From assembly GCA_900313615.1 (NCBI GenBank), contig OMRP01000003.1, forward strand, positions 62,001 to 126,000: a DNA stretch of 64,000 nt, read 5' to 3'. This document shows, one piece after another, positions 9,590-18,225 of the stretch. Under the pieces are notes generated by a model that was given only the letters and a program-made list of their open reading frames with translations, searched no databases and was not told where the DNA came from. Source of the DNA: an uncultured Prevotellaceae bacterium. GTDB taxonomy: Bacteria > Bacteroidota > Bacteroidia > Bacteroidales > Bacteroidaceae. Every line of letters starts with the position of its first letter. Position 1 is the first letter of the stretch. The position numbers and the translations under genes were made by a program.

Positions 9590-10255
9590 ATGGCATTCGT
9601 AGACTATTACAAGATTCTGGGTGTTGATAAAAATATACCCCAAAAGGATGTGAAGAAAGCTTACCTCAAAAGGGCTAAGCAGTTTCACCCTGACTTGCAT
9701 CCCAATGACCCAAAGGCGAAAGCGAAATTTCAGGCACTGAATGAAGCGTATACTGTAATCAATGACCCTGAAAAGCGCAAAAAATATGACATGTTTGGTG
9801 AAAAATGGGACCAAATGGATGGACAATCCACCCAAGGTGGTGCTTGGGGCGGATTCGATGGCAATGCTGACTTTAGCCATTTCGGTGGCGGTATGGGCAG
9901 CAGTGGATTCAGTTCGTTCTTTGAAAGTCTCTTTGGCGGTGGAATGAAGGGGATGAAATGGACCGACATGATGGGAGGACAGCAGCAACAAGACACTGAG
10001 GCCTCACTTGAAATAGACATGTACACGGCCTTGCTGGGTGGTGATGTGACTGTTAACATCAATGGCGGTTCCACCATACGACTGAAAATCAAACCGGAAA
10101 CTCAGAACGGTACGAAGATACGTGTGAAAGGAAAAGGACCTGTGGCACGTAACGGCAAACCAACAGACATCATCCTTACCATTCATGTCAAATTACCGCA
10201 ACATTTAACAGAAAGACAAAAACAATTACTCATGGAGATGAGAAACGCTCGATGA
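9590..10255 (+). CDS. J-domain co-chaperone (DnaJ/CbpA-like, short)
   Basis: A protein of 221 residues. The J domain fills residues 1-70 (DYYKILGV, HPD at about 33-35, KKYDMFG). A Gly/Ser/Met-rich linker follows (about 75-135) and then one C-terminal beta domain (EIDMYTALLGG, KIKPETQNGTKIRVKGKG). There is no zinc-finger domain, so it is closer to CbpA than to DnaJ, and it is shorter than CbpA (about 300 residues) because the second C-terminal domain is mostly missing. It should stimulate the ATPase of DnaK. The start has a clear ribosome site (AGGAGG). It ends at a shared terminator facing the zinc-ribbon gene. Confidence 0.88.
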   Translation: MAFVDYYKILGVDKNIPQKDVKKAYLKRAKQFHPDLHPNDPKAKAKFQALNEAYTVINDPEKRKKYDMFGEKWDQMDGQSTQGGAWGGFDGNADFSHFGGGMGSSGFSSFFESLFGGGMKGMKWTDMMGGQQQQDTEASLEIDMYTALLGGDVTVNINGGSTIRLKIKPETQNGTKIRVKGKGPVARNGKPTDIILTIHVKLPQHLTERQKQLLMEMRNAR

Positions 10256-10274
10256 GTACTTATATTTTAATATG

Positions 10275-10308
10275 AAAGCCGTGTTATCATGTTGACAACA
10301 CGGCTTTT
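10275..10308. terminator. Bidirectional terminator
   Basis: AAAGCCGTGTT pairs with AACACGGCTTT around an 11-nt loop, flanked by A and T runs. It lies between the convergent J-domain gene and the zinc-ribbon gene. Confidence 0.85.
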
Positions 10309-10311
10309 GAA

Positions 10312-12270
10312 TTATTTTTTCTGAGTGCTACTAGTCTTTGCTTTGCTTGAGGTCGACGATGTGCTTTTAGGTTTCGTTGTACTCGATGATGTGCTTTTAG
10401 GCTTCGTTGTACTCGATGAAGTGCTTGTCTTGGGCTTCGACGAGCTTGAGCTAGATGATGAGCTAGTCTTGGGTTTCGACGTACTCGAACTAGACGACGT
10501 GCTCGACTTGGGCTTTGATGTGCTTGAACTCGATGAAGTGCTTGTCTTGGGTTTAGACGAGCTCGAACTAGACGACGTGCTCGACTTGGGCTTCGATGTG
10601 CTCGAACTCGATGAAGTGCTCGACTTGGGCTTCGATGTGCTCGAACTCGATGAAGTGCTTGTCTTGGGTTTCGATGAGCTCGAACTAGATGATGAACTTG
10701 TCTTGGGTTTCGACGAGCTCGAACTAGATGATGAGCTTGTCTTGGGTTTCGACGAGCTCGAGCTAGATGACGAGCTCGTCTTGGGCTTCGATGTGCTCGA
10801 ACTAGACGAAGTGCTCGATTTGGGCTTCGATGTGCTCGAACTCGATGAAGTGCTTGTCTTGGGTTTCGACGTGCTGCTAGTAGATGTCGTGCTGCTCGGT
10901 TTCTTGGTTTCGCTGGAAACGGTTGACGACGAGCCCTTTCCTTCTTCTTGCGGCACAATCTTCACCATACCTAAAGATGTCATCTTACCATCGGTAGTCA
11001 TTGTGACGCTAACCTTATAACGGTCGGATGAAGACTTGTCTCCCTTTACCATATCTTGTTTGGCGGAGAATTTTACACCATATTCCAATGAGCCATTGTC
11101 TTTCTTGCTTTTCACAATTTCGTAATCACCATTGCTGCTCCACACTAACGACTTCACACTCTCGCCGTGTTGTCTTCTCATCCAACCGGCCGCTTCTTCG
11201 GCTGAGGGGTGCTCGGTGCCCATGAAGGAGACAAGGGCAGGGGAGAGGCATGACTTAAATTGCCCAGCATCGTTGTCGTTGACACTTTGGAAAAAACGTT
11301 GGACGAGAGTGGTGATGATTTGCCGTTCCTCGTTAGCTACAACATCCAGATTGCCAGCATATACTCGTTCGCGAGCTTCAGCGATATGTTTGCCTTCTTG
11401 ATGGGTGGCCAGGTAGCGCTGATAGGAGGCCGCCGTATTTTCATGTAGGGCATCTGCCCAGTCAATAGAATCCAACAACAGTAAAGCTTGTGCATAATGT
11501 GACATGTTTGGGTAACGGGCCACATATGCGGCTGCCATCTCGTGTGTCTTATGTACCTGAAGGCTGTCCCACTCGCGTTCACCTTGACGAATATAATCCA
11601 AACGGGATCGGATAGAGTCGATATGGGCACTGGGGGCATCGCTGTAGGACGAAAGGAAATTGCTCATCGACAAAGTGTCGTTACTGTTTAGAGCCAGACC
11701 GAATGCCTGCTGCTCCTTCGAGCCTTTCGATTCCTTATAGAAATAGATGCTCACAGCTCCGACAATAGAAGCAATGGCCAACGACACGAAAAAAGGCATA
11801 ATACGTGACTTTACAGGACGGTTGTTGCCGTCGCTTTTGTCGGTTTCTATTTCGTCTTCGTCTTGAGTGGCATTCCTTTCCAACCGCTCATCTTCTTTTT
11901 CAAATTCCTCTTCTTTATCGTGTCTTTCTTGGTTCGCCTCGGTCGTTTCTGGCTGAACAACTACATCTTCTACAATTTCCTGCTTGTCGGCGCCCTTTTC
12001 TGAAGGCTTTTCTTCCTCACCTGATACAGCGGGAATGACGGATTCCTTCACAGTCTTTTTATGAGGATGCGATGGGGAAGAAGATGGGGATGATGTGGAT
12101 GTGGGCTGAGGGGTGTGACAGTTGGGACACAACACCTCGTCGTTGAAGTACACTTCACCGCAATGTTCACAACGAACTACCTTGCCGGCTATCTTAACGC
12201 CGCAACTGGGGCAGTTCGATGCTTTCTCGCTTATCTGGTGTCCGCATTCAGGACATTTGATTATTGCCAT
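10312..12270 (-). CDS. Zinc-ribbon membrane protein with a Ser/Lys-Pro-Lys repeat tail
   Basis: A protein of 652 residues. Residues 1-52 hold two zinc ribbons (CPEC...CPSC and CEHC...CPNC). An acidic, disordered linker follows, then one membrane helix near 155-175 (FFVSLAIASIVGAVSIYFY). Next comes an outside region with a helical part and a roughly 110-residue globular domain (from about IITTLVQRFFQSV) that resembles NTF2-like or DUF4878-type lipoprotein domains. The last 200 residues are eleven 13-residue units of the type TSTSSSSSTSKPK plus degenerate ones. The tail is positively charged and could bind cell wall or acidic polymers; that is inference. It follows the GH25 gene by 47 bp on the same strand and may be cotranscribed with it. 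Exact function unknown. Confidence 0.8.
   Translation of the reverse strand: MAIIKCPECGHQISEKASNCPSCGVKIAGKVVRCEHCGEVYFNDEVLCPNCHTPQPTSTSSPSSSPSHPHKKTVKESVIPAVSGEEEKPSEKGADKQEIVEDVVVQPETTEANQERHDKEEEFEKEDERLERNATQDEDEIETDKSDGNNRPVKSRIMPFFVSLAIASIVGAVSIYFYKESKGSKEQQAFGLALNSNDTLSMSNFLSSYSDAPSAHIDSIRSRLDYIRQGEREWDSLQVHKTHEMAAAYVARYPNMSHYAQALLLLDSIDWADALHENTAASYQRYLATHQEGKHIAEARERVYAGNLDVVANEERQIITTLVQRFFQSVNDNDAGQFKSCLSPALVSFMGTEHPSAEEAAGWMRRQHGESVKSLVWSSNGDYEIVKSKKDNGSLEYGVKFSAKQDMVKGDKSSSDRYKVSVTMTTDGKMTSLGMVKIVPQEEGKGSSSTVSSETKKPSSTTSTSSTSKPKTSTSSSSSTSKPKSSTSSSSSTSKPKTSSSSSSSSSKPKTSSSSSSSSSKPKTSSSSSSSSSKPKTSTSSSSSTSKPKSSTSSSSSTSKPKSSTSSSSSSSKPKTSTSSSSSTSKPKSSTSSSSSTSKPKTSSSSSSSSSKPKTSTSSSTTKPKSTSSSTTKPKSTSSTSSKAKTSSTQKK
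10432..10862 (-). repeat. 39-bp coding tandem repeat (about 11 units)
   Basis: Encodes 13-residue units ending in Ser-Lys-Pro-Lys. Neighbouring units differ mostly at third codon positions (AGC/TCG/TCT swaps) and by Thr/Ser changes. The array is also open in one plus-strand frame and a second minus-strand frame, as expected for a 39-bp unit without stops; those frames are not considered genes. Confidence 0.85.
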
Positions 12271-12317
12271 TTCAACGAATAGTTTTCTAAACGTATATCA
12301 GGACCCGACAATGTTTG

Positions 12318-13013
12318 CTAATGCCTGTACCACAACTCGCGTAGGGTGTGACGTCCCATAAGACGACTCTTGTCGATGTAGGTGTTTACGCCGTTGATGC
12401 GCCCCTTGCCCGTGTATTGCCAAATGACATAGTCGCGTTCGTCTTTTAAACGGGGCTCATTCTCTGAGTACTGTGCTATCATCAGCTTGTAATCGTCGAG
12501 TTTTCCCAATAAATATGTGTTGTAAAAATAGGTTCCTGTATAAACCAACGGTTTTTGCTTGTAGGCACGTTCCACCAATACAAGAAATTTGTGCAGCGAA
12601 TCGCAAAAAGCAGATGTACTCATTCGCGATGGCTTTTCCTCAACGTCAATCATGGGAATGAGGTCTTGGTCACCTGGCCTGCATTGACTCATGAAATGGC
12701 GCAACTGCACCTCTTGGTCGATGTTGGCGTGGTAATAGTGGTAACTGCCCACTTTTAGACCGTATTTACGGGCATAGTCCATGTTTTTCTTATATGTGGC
12801 GTCGATGGTCAGCTTGCCTTCCGTGGCCTTGAAATATACATACGACTGGTGGCTGTTGTTGCCCAATGTCTCCCAAAACACCTCGCCTTGGTAATGGCTC
12901 ATATCCAAGCCGTGGATGTGGTTACACGTATCCTCACACTGTATACCTGCGGCTTGAGCACAAGCAAACAGTGCCTCCATAAAAAAGAGGAAAACCAAGA
13001 GCTGTCGTATCAT
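12318..13013 (-). CDS. Secreted GH25 lysozyme-like muramidase
   Basis: A protein of 231 residues starting MIRQLLVFLFF, with a signal peptide ending near AQAAG. The GH25 fold is indicated by HGLDMSHYQG near the N-terminus, YVYFKATEG, GSYHYYH and LIPMIDVEE (catalytic acidic residues), and a C-terminal VIWQYTGKGRINGV. GH25 enzymes cut the MurNAc-GlcNAc bond of peptidoglycan. An in-frame ATG at 13031 is rejected because the -7 box (13021-13028) lies inside the extra segment. The leader is therefore only a few nucleotides long. Possibly cotranscribed with the zinc-ribbon protein downstream. Confidence 0.88.
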   Translation of the reverse strand: MIRQLLVFLFFMEALFACAQAAGIQCEDTCNHIHGLDMSHYQGEVFWETLGNNSHQSYVYFKATEGKLTIDATYKKNMDYARKYGLKVGSYHYYHANIDQEVQLRHFMSQCRPGDQDLIPMIDVEEKPSRMSTSAFCDSLHKFLVLVERAYKQKPLVYTGTYFYNTYLLGKLDDYKLMIAQYSENEPRLKDERDYVIWQYTGKGRINGVNTYIDKSRLMGRHTLRELWYRH

Positions 13014-13020
13014 TTGATTG

Positions 13021-13028
13021 CAAAGATA
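13021..13028 (-). promoter_or_regulatory. -7 box of the GH25 gene
   Basis: Minus strand TATCTTTG ends 7 nt before the ATG at 13013. It leaves a leader of roughly four bases and fixes the start codon choice. Confidence 0.6.
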
Positions 13029-13102
13029 CAAAAAAAATGCGGATTAGTGGAAATGACACTCACTATTTATCAGATTAAACATATTTTTACACTTTTTTAT
13101 CA

Positions 13103-13939
13103 TCATTCTTCTATCTCGGACAGGCTGCTGGCGATACTATGGAACAGGGTACGCATGCTTTCCTTCGGAGAATATGGGAAATAAAGTCTGGTGCGACGAA
13201 GACCACGCAGCCACTGGCGGGAGTTGTTAAATAAAAATCCACCGCTTACCTGGCGGAAATTCCATTCTGATGAGGAATAGCGGCTGATGTTGGTAATACA
13301 GCCCAATGCCACACGGCGTGCGTCGGGTTCCAATTTCTCCATAAAAGGTAATTCACTCGTCTCAAAACCAAAAACAGAATGAAGGATGCTGCCTTGCAAC
13401 TGAACCATGCGCTGTAAGTCCATCAAGTTGATCCATGATTCCAACTTGACAAAGTCGACATGGTTGCCTTCGTTGCGTAAGGCTAGGCCAAGGTCCAACA
13501 GTCCGCGAAGGCAAAATCCGGTTAGTAACATGTCGCAAACATTGCGCATGAGGATGAGAAACATCCTGCGGGTTTCGACAGTGGTATCGAAAATGTCTTT
13601 CTCAGCCAATTCCGCAAAAGCGGTCTTGTGACGTGATGAATAGAAATGAATAGCTCCAACGGAATATCTTTCGTTGAAGATTGGAGGCTCAAACTGGTGC
13701 AAACGTGTACGGATGGTATCCACCAATTGGTCGGGAAAATGCTGAAACTCGGAGAGGTTGTTGTTCATGCCTTTGCCTAGGAAGTCCAACACCTCATGGT
13801 CTTCGGCCATATTCACCAAACAGTTCCACTTGAACAGTGACATCACTTCGAGGCGAGCAGGATGACCGAATGCTCCGTTGCCCAACAGTCTTACCAATTG
13901 ACGGGCTACGATGATGTTTAAAATGCCGTTTCGTTTCAT
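13103..13939 (-). CDS. Conserved protein of unknown function, coupled to the NhaC antiporter
   Basis: A protein of 278 residues that I do not recognise. It has no signal peptide or membrane helix, is rich in Arg, Leu and Phe, and looks mostly helical (LGLALRNEGNHVDFVKLESWINLMDLQRMVQLQGS). Its ATG overlaps the stop of the antiporter gene by four bases (ATGA), so it is translationally coupled to it. It is the last gene of the uxaA-nhaC run. It may be a cytoplasmic partner or regulator of the transporter, or simply a passenger in the operon. Confidence 0.7.
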   Translation of the reverse strand: MKRNGILNIIVARQLVRLLGNGAFGHPARLEVMSLFKWNCLVNMAEDHEVLDFLGKGMNNNLSEFQHFPDQLVDTIRTRLHQFEPPIFNERYSVGAIHFYSSRHKTAFAELAEKDIFDTTVETRRMFLILMRNVCDMLLTGFCLRGLLDLGLALRNEGNHVDFVKLESWINLMDLQRMVQLQGSILHSVFGFETSELPFMEKLEPDARRVALGCITNISRYSSSEWNFRQVSGGFLFNNSRQWLRGLRRTRLYFPYSPKESMRTLFHSIASSLSEIEE

Positions 13940-15216
13940 GAGTATTTTTTCGGATACCTAAATAATATGGAAAGGAGGGCTACGATGCCTAGGGCCATCG
14001 GGTAATAAAGGCATGGCACTATCTCAACAGGATTGAGTTGCACCAACCCGGCGGCCATGAGGACCTGTGCTCCATAGGGTAATAGGCCCTGCATTACACA
14101 TGAGAAGGTGTCGAGGATACTGGCGCATTTGCGCTTGTCGATACCATAGCGGTCGCCAATTTCTTTGGATATACCGCCAACGGCAAGGATAGATACGGTG
14201 TTGTTGGCAGTGCAGATATCCGTCAGACTGACCAAGGCGGCAATCGACAATTCTGCACCACGTTTGCCGTGGACACGGCGGGTGAGTTTGCTGATGAGGT
14301 AATCGATGCCACCGTTCACACGGATTATCTCCAACATTCCACCAGCCATCATCGTAATGATAATCAGTTCGCCCATGTTGGAGATGCCTGTACCCATAGA
14401 CCCTAGCCATCCGTAGAAATCGAAACTGCCATCCAATATGCCTACCAGGCCGGTCAGGAACAGTCCTGCCATCAGCACGGCCATGATGTTCATGCCCATG
14501 ATTGCCAATACCAACACAAGAAGGTATGGAAGAAATTTCAGGTAGTGCACTTCTCCAACATTTGTCGGGGCATGGAGTGACATGCCTAGGAAGAAATAGG
14601 TCACAAGGATAATGAGGGCCGCTGGTAGCACAATATACAAATTGACACGAAACTTGTCGTTCAACTTGCACTGTTGTGTCGACGTAGCTGCGATGGTGGT
14701 GTCGGAGATAAAAGACAAGTTGTCGCCGAAGAAAGACCCGCCTACAACCACGGCAACAAGCAATGCCATGTCGGCGCCAGTCTGTTGGGCGATACCCATG
14801 GCTATGGGTGACAGTGCGGCAATGGTGCCAACACTCGTACCGATGGAAAAAGAGATAAAACAGGCGGTGACAAACAGACCTGGCAGCAGCATGTTGTCTG
14901 GCAGCAGATGCAGGGCCATCGACACGGTGGCATCCACGGCACCCATATCCTTAGCGGTGTTGGCAAAGGCCCCCGCAAGAACAAAGATCCATAGCATTAA
15001 CATCAGATTGGACGTAGCGGCACCACGGCTGTAGTGCTCAATGCGTTTGGCCATGGATAGACCACCGCTCATGGCGATGGCATAGGCACTCGACAGCATG
15101 AATGCAACAGTAATGGGTACCTTGTAAAAGTCACCCGCAATGATGGATGTCAGAAGGTAAAGCACCACAAACACCAACATCGGACTCAATGCCATCAGTC
15201 CCTTTCTATCGCTCAT
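13936..15216 (-). CDS. NhaC-family Na+/H+ antiporter
   Basis: A protein of 426 residues with 10-12 hydrophobic helices. Motifs typical of the family are SFSIGTSVGTIAALSPI, GGSFFGDNLSFISDTTIAAT and SLTDICTANNTVSILAVG. It would exchange protons for sodium or carry an organic ion coupled to sodium. It follows uxaA by 135 bp in the same direction and is coupled to the unknown protein after it. Its place in a hexuronate operon suggests it either restores the ion balance used by sugar-acid uptake or is itself an uptake system; both are inference. Confidence 0.85.
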   Translation of the reverse strand: MSDRKGLMALSPMLVFVVLYLLTSIIAGDFYKVPITVAFMLSSAYAIAMSGGLSMAKRIEHYSRGAATSNLMLMLWIFVLAGAFANTAKDMGAVDATVSMALHLLPDNMLLPGLFVTACFISFSIGTSVGTIAALSPIAMGIAQQTGADMALLVAVVVGGSFFGDNLSFISDTTIAATSTQQCKLNDKFRVNLYIVLPAALIILVTYFFLGMSLHAPTNVGEVHYLKFLPYLLVLVLAIMGMNIMAVLMAGLFLTGLVGILDGSFDFYGWLGSMGTGISNMGELIIITMMAGGMLEIIRVNGGIDYLISKLTRRVHGKRGAELSIAALVSLTDICTANNTVSILAVGGISKEIGDRYGIDKRKCASILDTFSCVMQGLLPYGAQVLMAAGLVQLNPVEIVPCLYYPMALGIVALLSILFRYPKKYS

Positions 15217-15298
15217 TTTATATAACGAGTTGAAAAAACGAATTACTTAAAAATCGTTCTCACCTCTTCTTTTCTTTTACTTAATTAACAACTTAATT

Positions 15299-15354
15299 AC
15301 TTTTTTACTTTTTTACCTTTTTACCTTTTTACCTTTTTACTTTTTTACCTCTTA
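15299..15354 (-). repeat. Seven phased 8-nt repeats directly after uxaA
   Basis: The plus strand divides exactly into ACTTTTTT (x2), ACCTTTTT (x3), ACTTTTTT and ACCTCTTA. The last unit covers the uxaA stop codon. In the mRNA sense this is a purine tract of the type AAAAAGGT. It lies in the 135-bp gap before the antiporter. Confidence 0.9.
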
Positions 15355-16845
15355 TAGTGTTACTCCATTCTTGAATATGGAAATTTCACGATAACCATTT
15401 TCTTCGTTTCGTGTCCGTTCTCCGCTGGCTACAGCTATTACTTTGTCGACAAACTTGCTGAGCAGTTCTTCCATGGGAGTGCCATCGACTAATTCACCAG
15501 CATTGAAGTCTATCCAATTTGATTTACGTGCAAATAGGTCGCTATTTGTGGAAATCTTCATCGTGGGAATAAAAGTGCCGAAAGGAGTACCACGTCCTGT
15601 GGTAAACAATACGATCTGACAGCCTGCGGATGCCAAGGCGGTGGCTGCTACAAGGTCATTGCCGGGAGCGGAGAGTAGATTGAGGCCTTTCACGGAGAGG
15701 CGGTCACCGTATTCGAGCACACCGCTAACAGGGGCGCGACCGCATTTCTGTGTGCATCCTAACGCTTTGTCTTCCAATGTCGATATACCGCCGGCTTTGT
15801 TACCTGGAGAAGGATTCTCACCCACAGGCTCACCATGGCTGAGGAAGTATTCTTTGAAATCGTTAATCAAATGAACGGTCTGTTCAAATAGTCCTTCATC
15901 GGCACAACGGTTCATCAGAATGGTCTCGGCACCAAACATTTCGGGCACCTCGGTGAGGATAGATGTGCCACCACGAGCTACCAAGAAATCGGAAAATTCT
16001 CCAACAAGGGGGTTGGCGGTGATGCCGCTGAAACCATCGCTACCACCACATTTCAAACCAACGCGAAGGTCGCTTAGTGGACAGGCTACACGCTCATCTT
16101 TCGAGGCACGAGCATAGAGCTGACGAAGAATAGTCATACCAGCCTCCATCTCGTCGCCGTCTACCTTTTGTGTAACCATCAATTGTACTCGTTCGTGGTC
16201 ATAGTCACCCAAAAAGGCCATAAAATCGTCGGGTTGGTTGTTTTCGCATCCCAAACCTACCACCAACACACCACCAGCATTGGGGTGCAATACGATGTCA
16301 CGTAACACTTTGCGGGTGTTTTCGTGGTCTCCACTCAGCTGAGAACAGCCATAATTGTGGTGCCAGGCATGCACGGCATCGATACCTTTGCAACCTGTCT
16401 CTGTTGTAAGCGCGGAAGCCAGACGCTCGGCAATGCCGTTCACGCAACCTACGGTAGGCACGATCCAAATCTCGTTGCGTACTCCAACCTCGCCGTTGGC
16501 ACGACGATAACCCATGAAGGTGCGCTCATCGGCAACACTTTTAAATGTCTCTTTTACAGGATGGTATTCGTATGTAAGCGTTCCCGATAAATTGGTTTTC
16601 AGGTTGTTTTCATTCACCCATGTGCCAGCCTCCATGTCAATTTGTGCATGGCCAATGGGGTAGCCGTATTTAATAATGTTTGTGCCAGCACTCACAGTGG
16701 TCAGCAACAGTTTATGTCCTGCTGGTGTGTCTTGGCGCACTTCCACGTTTTGGCCATCCAGCTTTATCGTTTCGCCCTGTTTGAAGGGACGAAGGCACAC
16801 CACCACATTGTCGGCGGGGTTAATTTTGATAAATGATTTGTTCAT
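15352..16845 (-). CDS. uxaA: Altronate dehydratase
   Basis: A protein of 497 residues, the full length for UxaA. An N-terminal SAF-type domain (about 1-90; IKINPADNVVVCLRPF) is followed by the large catalytic domain (MGYRRANGEVGVRNEIWIVPTVGC, HNYGCSQLSGDHENT, GLGCENNQ, LKCGGSDGFSGITANP, GCTQKCGRAPV, GNDLVAATALASAGCQIVLFTTGRGTPFG). The conserved Cys residues fit binding of the iron needed for dehydration. It turns D-altronate into 2-keto-3-deoxygluconate in galacturonate breakdown. The product feeds KdgK and Eda, encoded divergently just upstream. It follows the LacI-type regulator on the same strand. Confidence 0.93.
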   Translation of the reverse strand: MNKSFIKINPADNVVVCLRPFKQGETIKLDGQNVEVRQDTPAGHKLLLTTVSAGTNIIKYGYPIGHAQIDMEAGTWVNENNLKTNLSGTLTYEYHPVKETFKSVADERTFMGYRRANGEVGVRNEIWIVPTVGCVNGIAERLASALTTETGCKGIDAVHAWHHNYGCSQLSGDHENTRKVLRDIVLHPNAGGVLVVGLGCENNQPDDFMAFLGDYDHERVQLMVTQKVDGDEMEAGMTILRQLYARASKDERVACPLSDLRVGLKCGGSDGFSGITANPLVGEFSDFLVARGGTSILTEVPEMFGAETILMNRCADEGLFEQTVHLINDFKEYFLSHGEPVGENPSPGNKAGGISTLEDKALGCTQKCGRAPVSGVLEYGDRLSVKGLNLLSAPGNDLVAATALASAGCQIVLFTTGRGTPFGTFIPTMKISTNSDLFARKSNWIDFNAGELVDGTPMEELLSKFVDKVIAVASGERTRNEENGYREISIFKNGVTL

Positions 16846-16927
16846 AGTATGTTTTGAGTTTTTAAGTATATGAATTTTCGAATTTTTTAAGCTTTGGAGT
16901 TTTGGGGGTCCTTAAGTTTTGTCTTTT

Positions 16928-16975
16928 ACTTTTTTACTTTTTTACTTTTTAACCCTTTTACCCTTTTACCCTTCT
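16928..16975 (-). repeat. Six phased 8-nt repeats directly after the LacI-type gene
   Basis: Exact octamers ACTTTTTT (x2), ACTTTTTA, ACCCTTTT (x2), ACCCTTCT reach the regulator's stop codon. They have the same design as the tract after uxaA but a different unit composition. Confidence 0.9.
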
Positions 16976-18041
16976 AAATCATAGTCCGTTGATAAAAGTC
17001 GACATTCTCTTTGTATAATATTTCAATGGGCATGTAATTGACTGGGGTGACTTGTGTCTTCAATACGATAGCGCGGAACAGCACCTCTACACAGTAATAG
17101 CCTTGCATATAGGCGTGTTGGGCTATGAGGAATGAGATACTGCCGGCCCTCAGGCAGTTGGCATTTTTTTGTACCATGTCATAACCGGCAATCTGCACAT
17201 TGTTTCGTTTGGAACGCAATAGGAAATCGCCCACGATATGTGCTTTCGAACAGAACGTGATGCAGTGGTGTGTGGCGGGATGGCTCTTAAAATATTGCTC
17301 CAAAATATCATCGTAACCATCGCGGTTCTCCTCGTCAAGGGGAAGATGCACCTCGTGAATCTGTATCTGAGGGTAATGGGTCTCCATATATTGACGGAAT
17401 CCTACTTCGCGGTTTTCCTGTTGCTTGCTGGCCACACGACCATTGAGTGTATGTTTCATCAGCATCAGTTCCTTCTCGTCTTGGGCTATCAGCATCAGCA
17501 TTTTTGCGGCAAAAGAACCACTGGCAAAGGAGTCCTGACCATAAAAGGAGAGGGGCTTCAGGTCGGGCATATAGGAGTCGAGTAATACAAAAGGAATTTC
17601 GCGTTCGTGTAATTGGTCAGTAAACTCTTGTGTGAGTTTGAACTGGTCGGGCACGATGACAACACCATCTGGGTCAAGCGACAGACATTCGTCGCATGCT
17701 TGTTTGAAGGTGTCGTCATGAAAACGCTTGTAATAAAGCATTTTCACGTCCACATGGAAGTCGCGGCGGGCTTCACATGCCAACATTGCTCCTTCTTCAA
17801 TCTCTTCCCAATATGCCTCGGAGGCATGTTTGGGCATAAGACAGATAAATGTGTAACTACGATTGTAAGCCAGAGCGCTGGCGTACATGTTGGGTTGGTA
17901 GTTCATCTCTTCCAATGCCTTGTTCACCTTCTCCAAGGCTGTAGGAGAAACATTCGGACGATTGTGCAACACACGGTCGACGGTACCCACTGATACACCG
18001 GCTCTTTCCGCTATATCCTTAATCCTGATTTTCTTGTCCAT
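16974..18041 (-). CDS. LacI-family transcription regulator (hexuronate genes)
   Basis: A protein of 355 residues. The N-terminal LacI helix-turn-helix and hinge are clear (IRIKDIAERAGVSVGTVDRVL, NYQPN). The periplasmic-binding-protein-like sensor domain follows (FVLLDSYMPDLKPLSFYGQDSFASG). It lies head to head with kdgK-eda and upstream of uxaA, so it probably senses a galacturonate or glucuronate intermediate and controls both sides. The 184-bp divergent gap would hold its operator; I see no unambiguous palindrome. The last residues lie against the octamer repeat. Confidence 0.9.
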   Translation of the reverse strand: MDKKIRIKDIAERAGVSVGTVDRVLHNRPNVSPTALEKVNKALEEMNYQPNMYASALAYNRSYTFICLMPKHASEAYWEEIEEGAMLACEARRDFHVDVKMLYYKRFHDDTFKQACDECLSLDPDGVVIVPDQFKLTQEFTDQLHEREIPFVLLDSYMPDLKPLSFYGQDSFASGSFAAKMLMLIAQDEKELMLMKHTLNGRVASKQQENREVGFRQYMETHYPQIQIHEVHLPLDEENRDGYDDILEQYFKSHPATHHCITFCSKAHIVGDFLLRSKRNNVQIAGYDMVQKNANCLRAGSISFLIAQHAYMQGYYCVEVLFRAIVLKTQVTPVNYMPIEILYKENVDFYQRTMI

Positions 18042-18077
18042 TATAGTTTTTTACCTTGACACAAATCAAAAACAGTG

Positions 18078-18085
18078 CAAATATA
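18078..18085 (-). promoter_or_regulatory. -7 box of the LacI-type gene
   Basis: Minus strand TATATTTG, 37 nt upstream of the ATG. No -33 TTG at 19 nt. Confidence 0.5.
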
Positions 18086-18179
18086 GCTATTTTTGAGCAA
18101 TTGTGTGAATGCACAGGATAACTTTTTTACAAAAATGACATTTTTCAGCGTTTTGTTTCGCTAATCGCGAAAAAAAACG

Positions 18180-18187
18180 TAATTTTG
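18180..18187 (+). promoter_or_regulatory. -7 box of kdgK-eda
   Basis: TAATTTTG, 38 nt upstream of the kdgK ATG. The -33 region is weak (TTTCG at 18156-18160), as expected for a regulated promoter. Confidence 0.6.
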
Positions 18188-18225
18188 TAGACCAAAAACA
18201 AACATTAAAGCTTTAAAACAAAAAA

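Noticed and set aside
10432-10862. Possible CRISPR array
   Set aside because: The 39-bp units are contiguous with no spacers and encode protein.
10325-11020. Plus-strand frame of 231 codons rich in LELDEVLDLGFDV repeats
   Set aside because: It is the mirror of the 39-bp repeat in the zinc-ribbon protein gene; no start context, and the biased composition is explained by the repeat.
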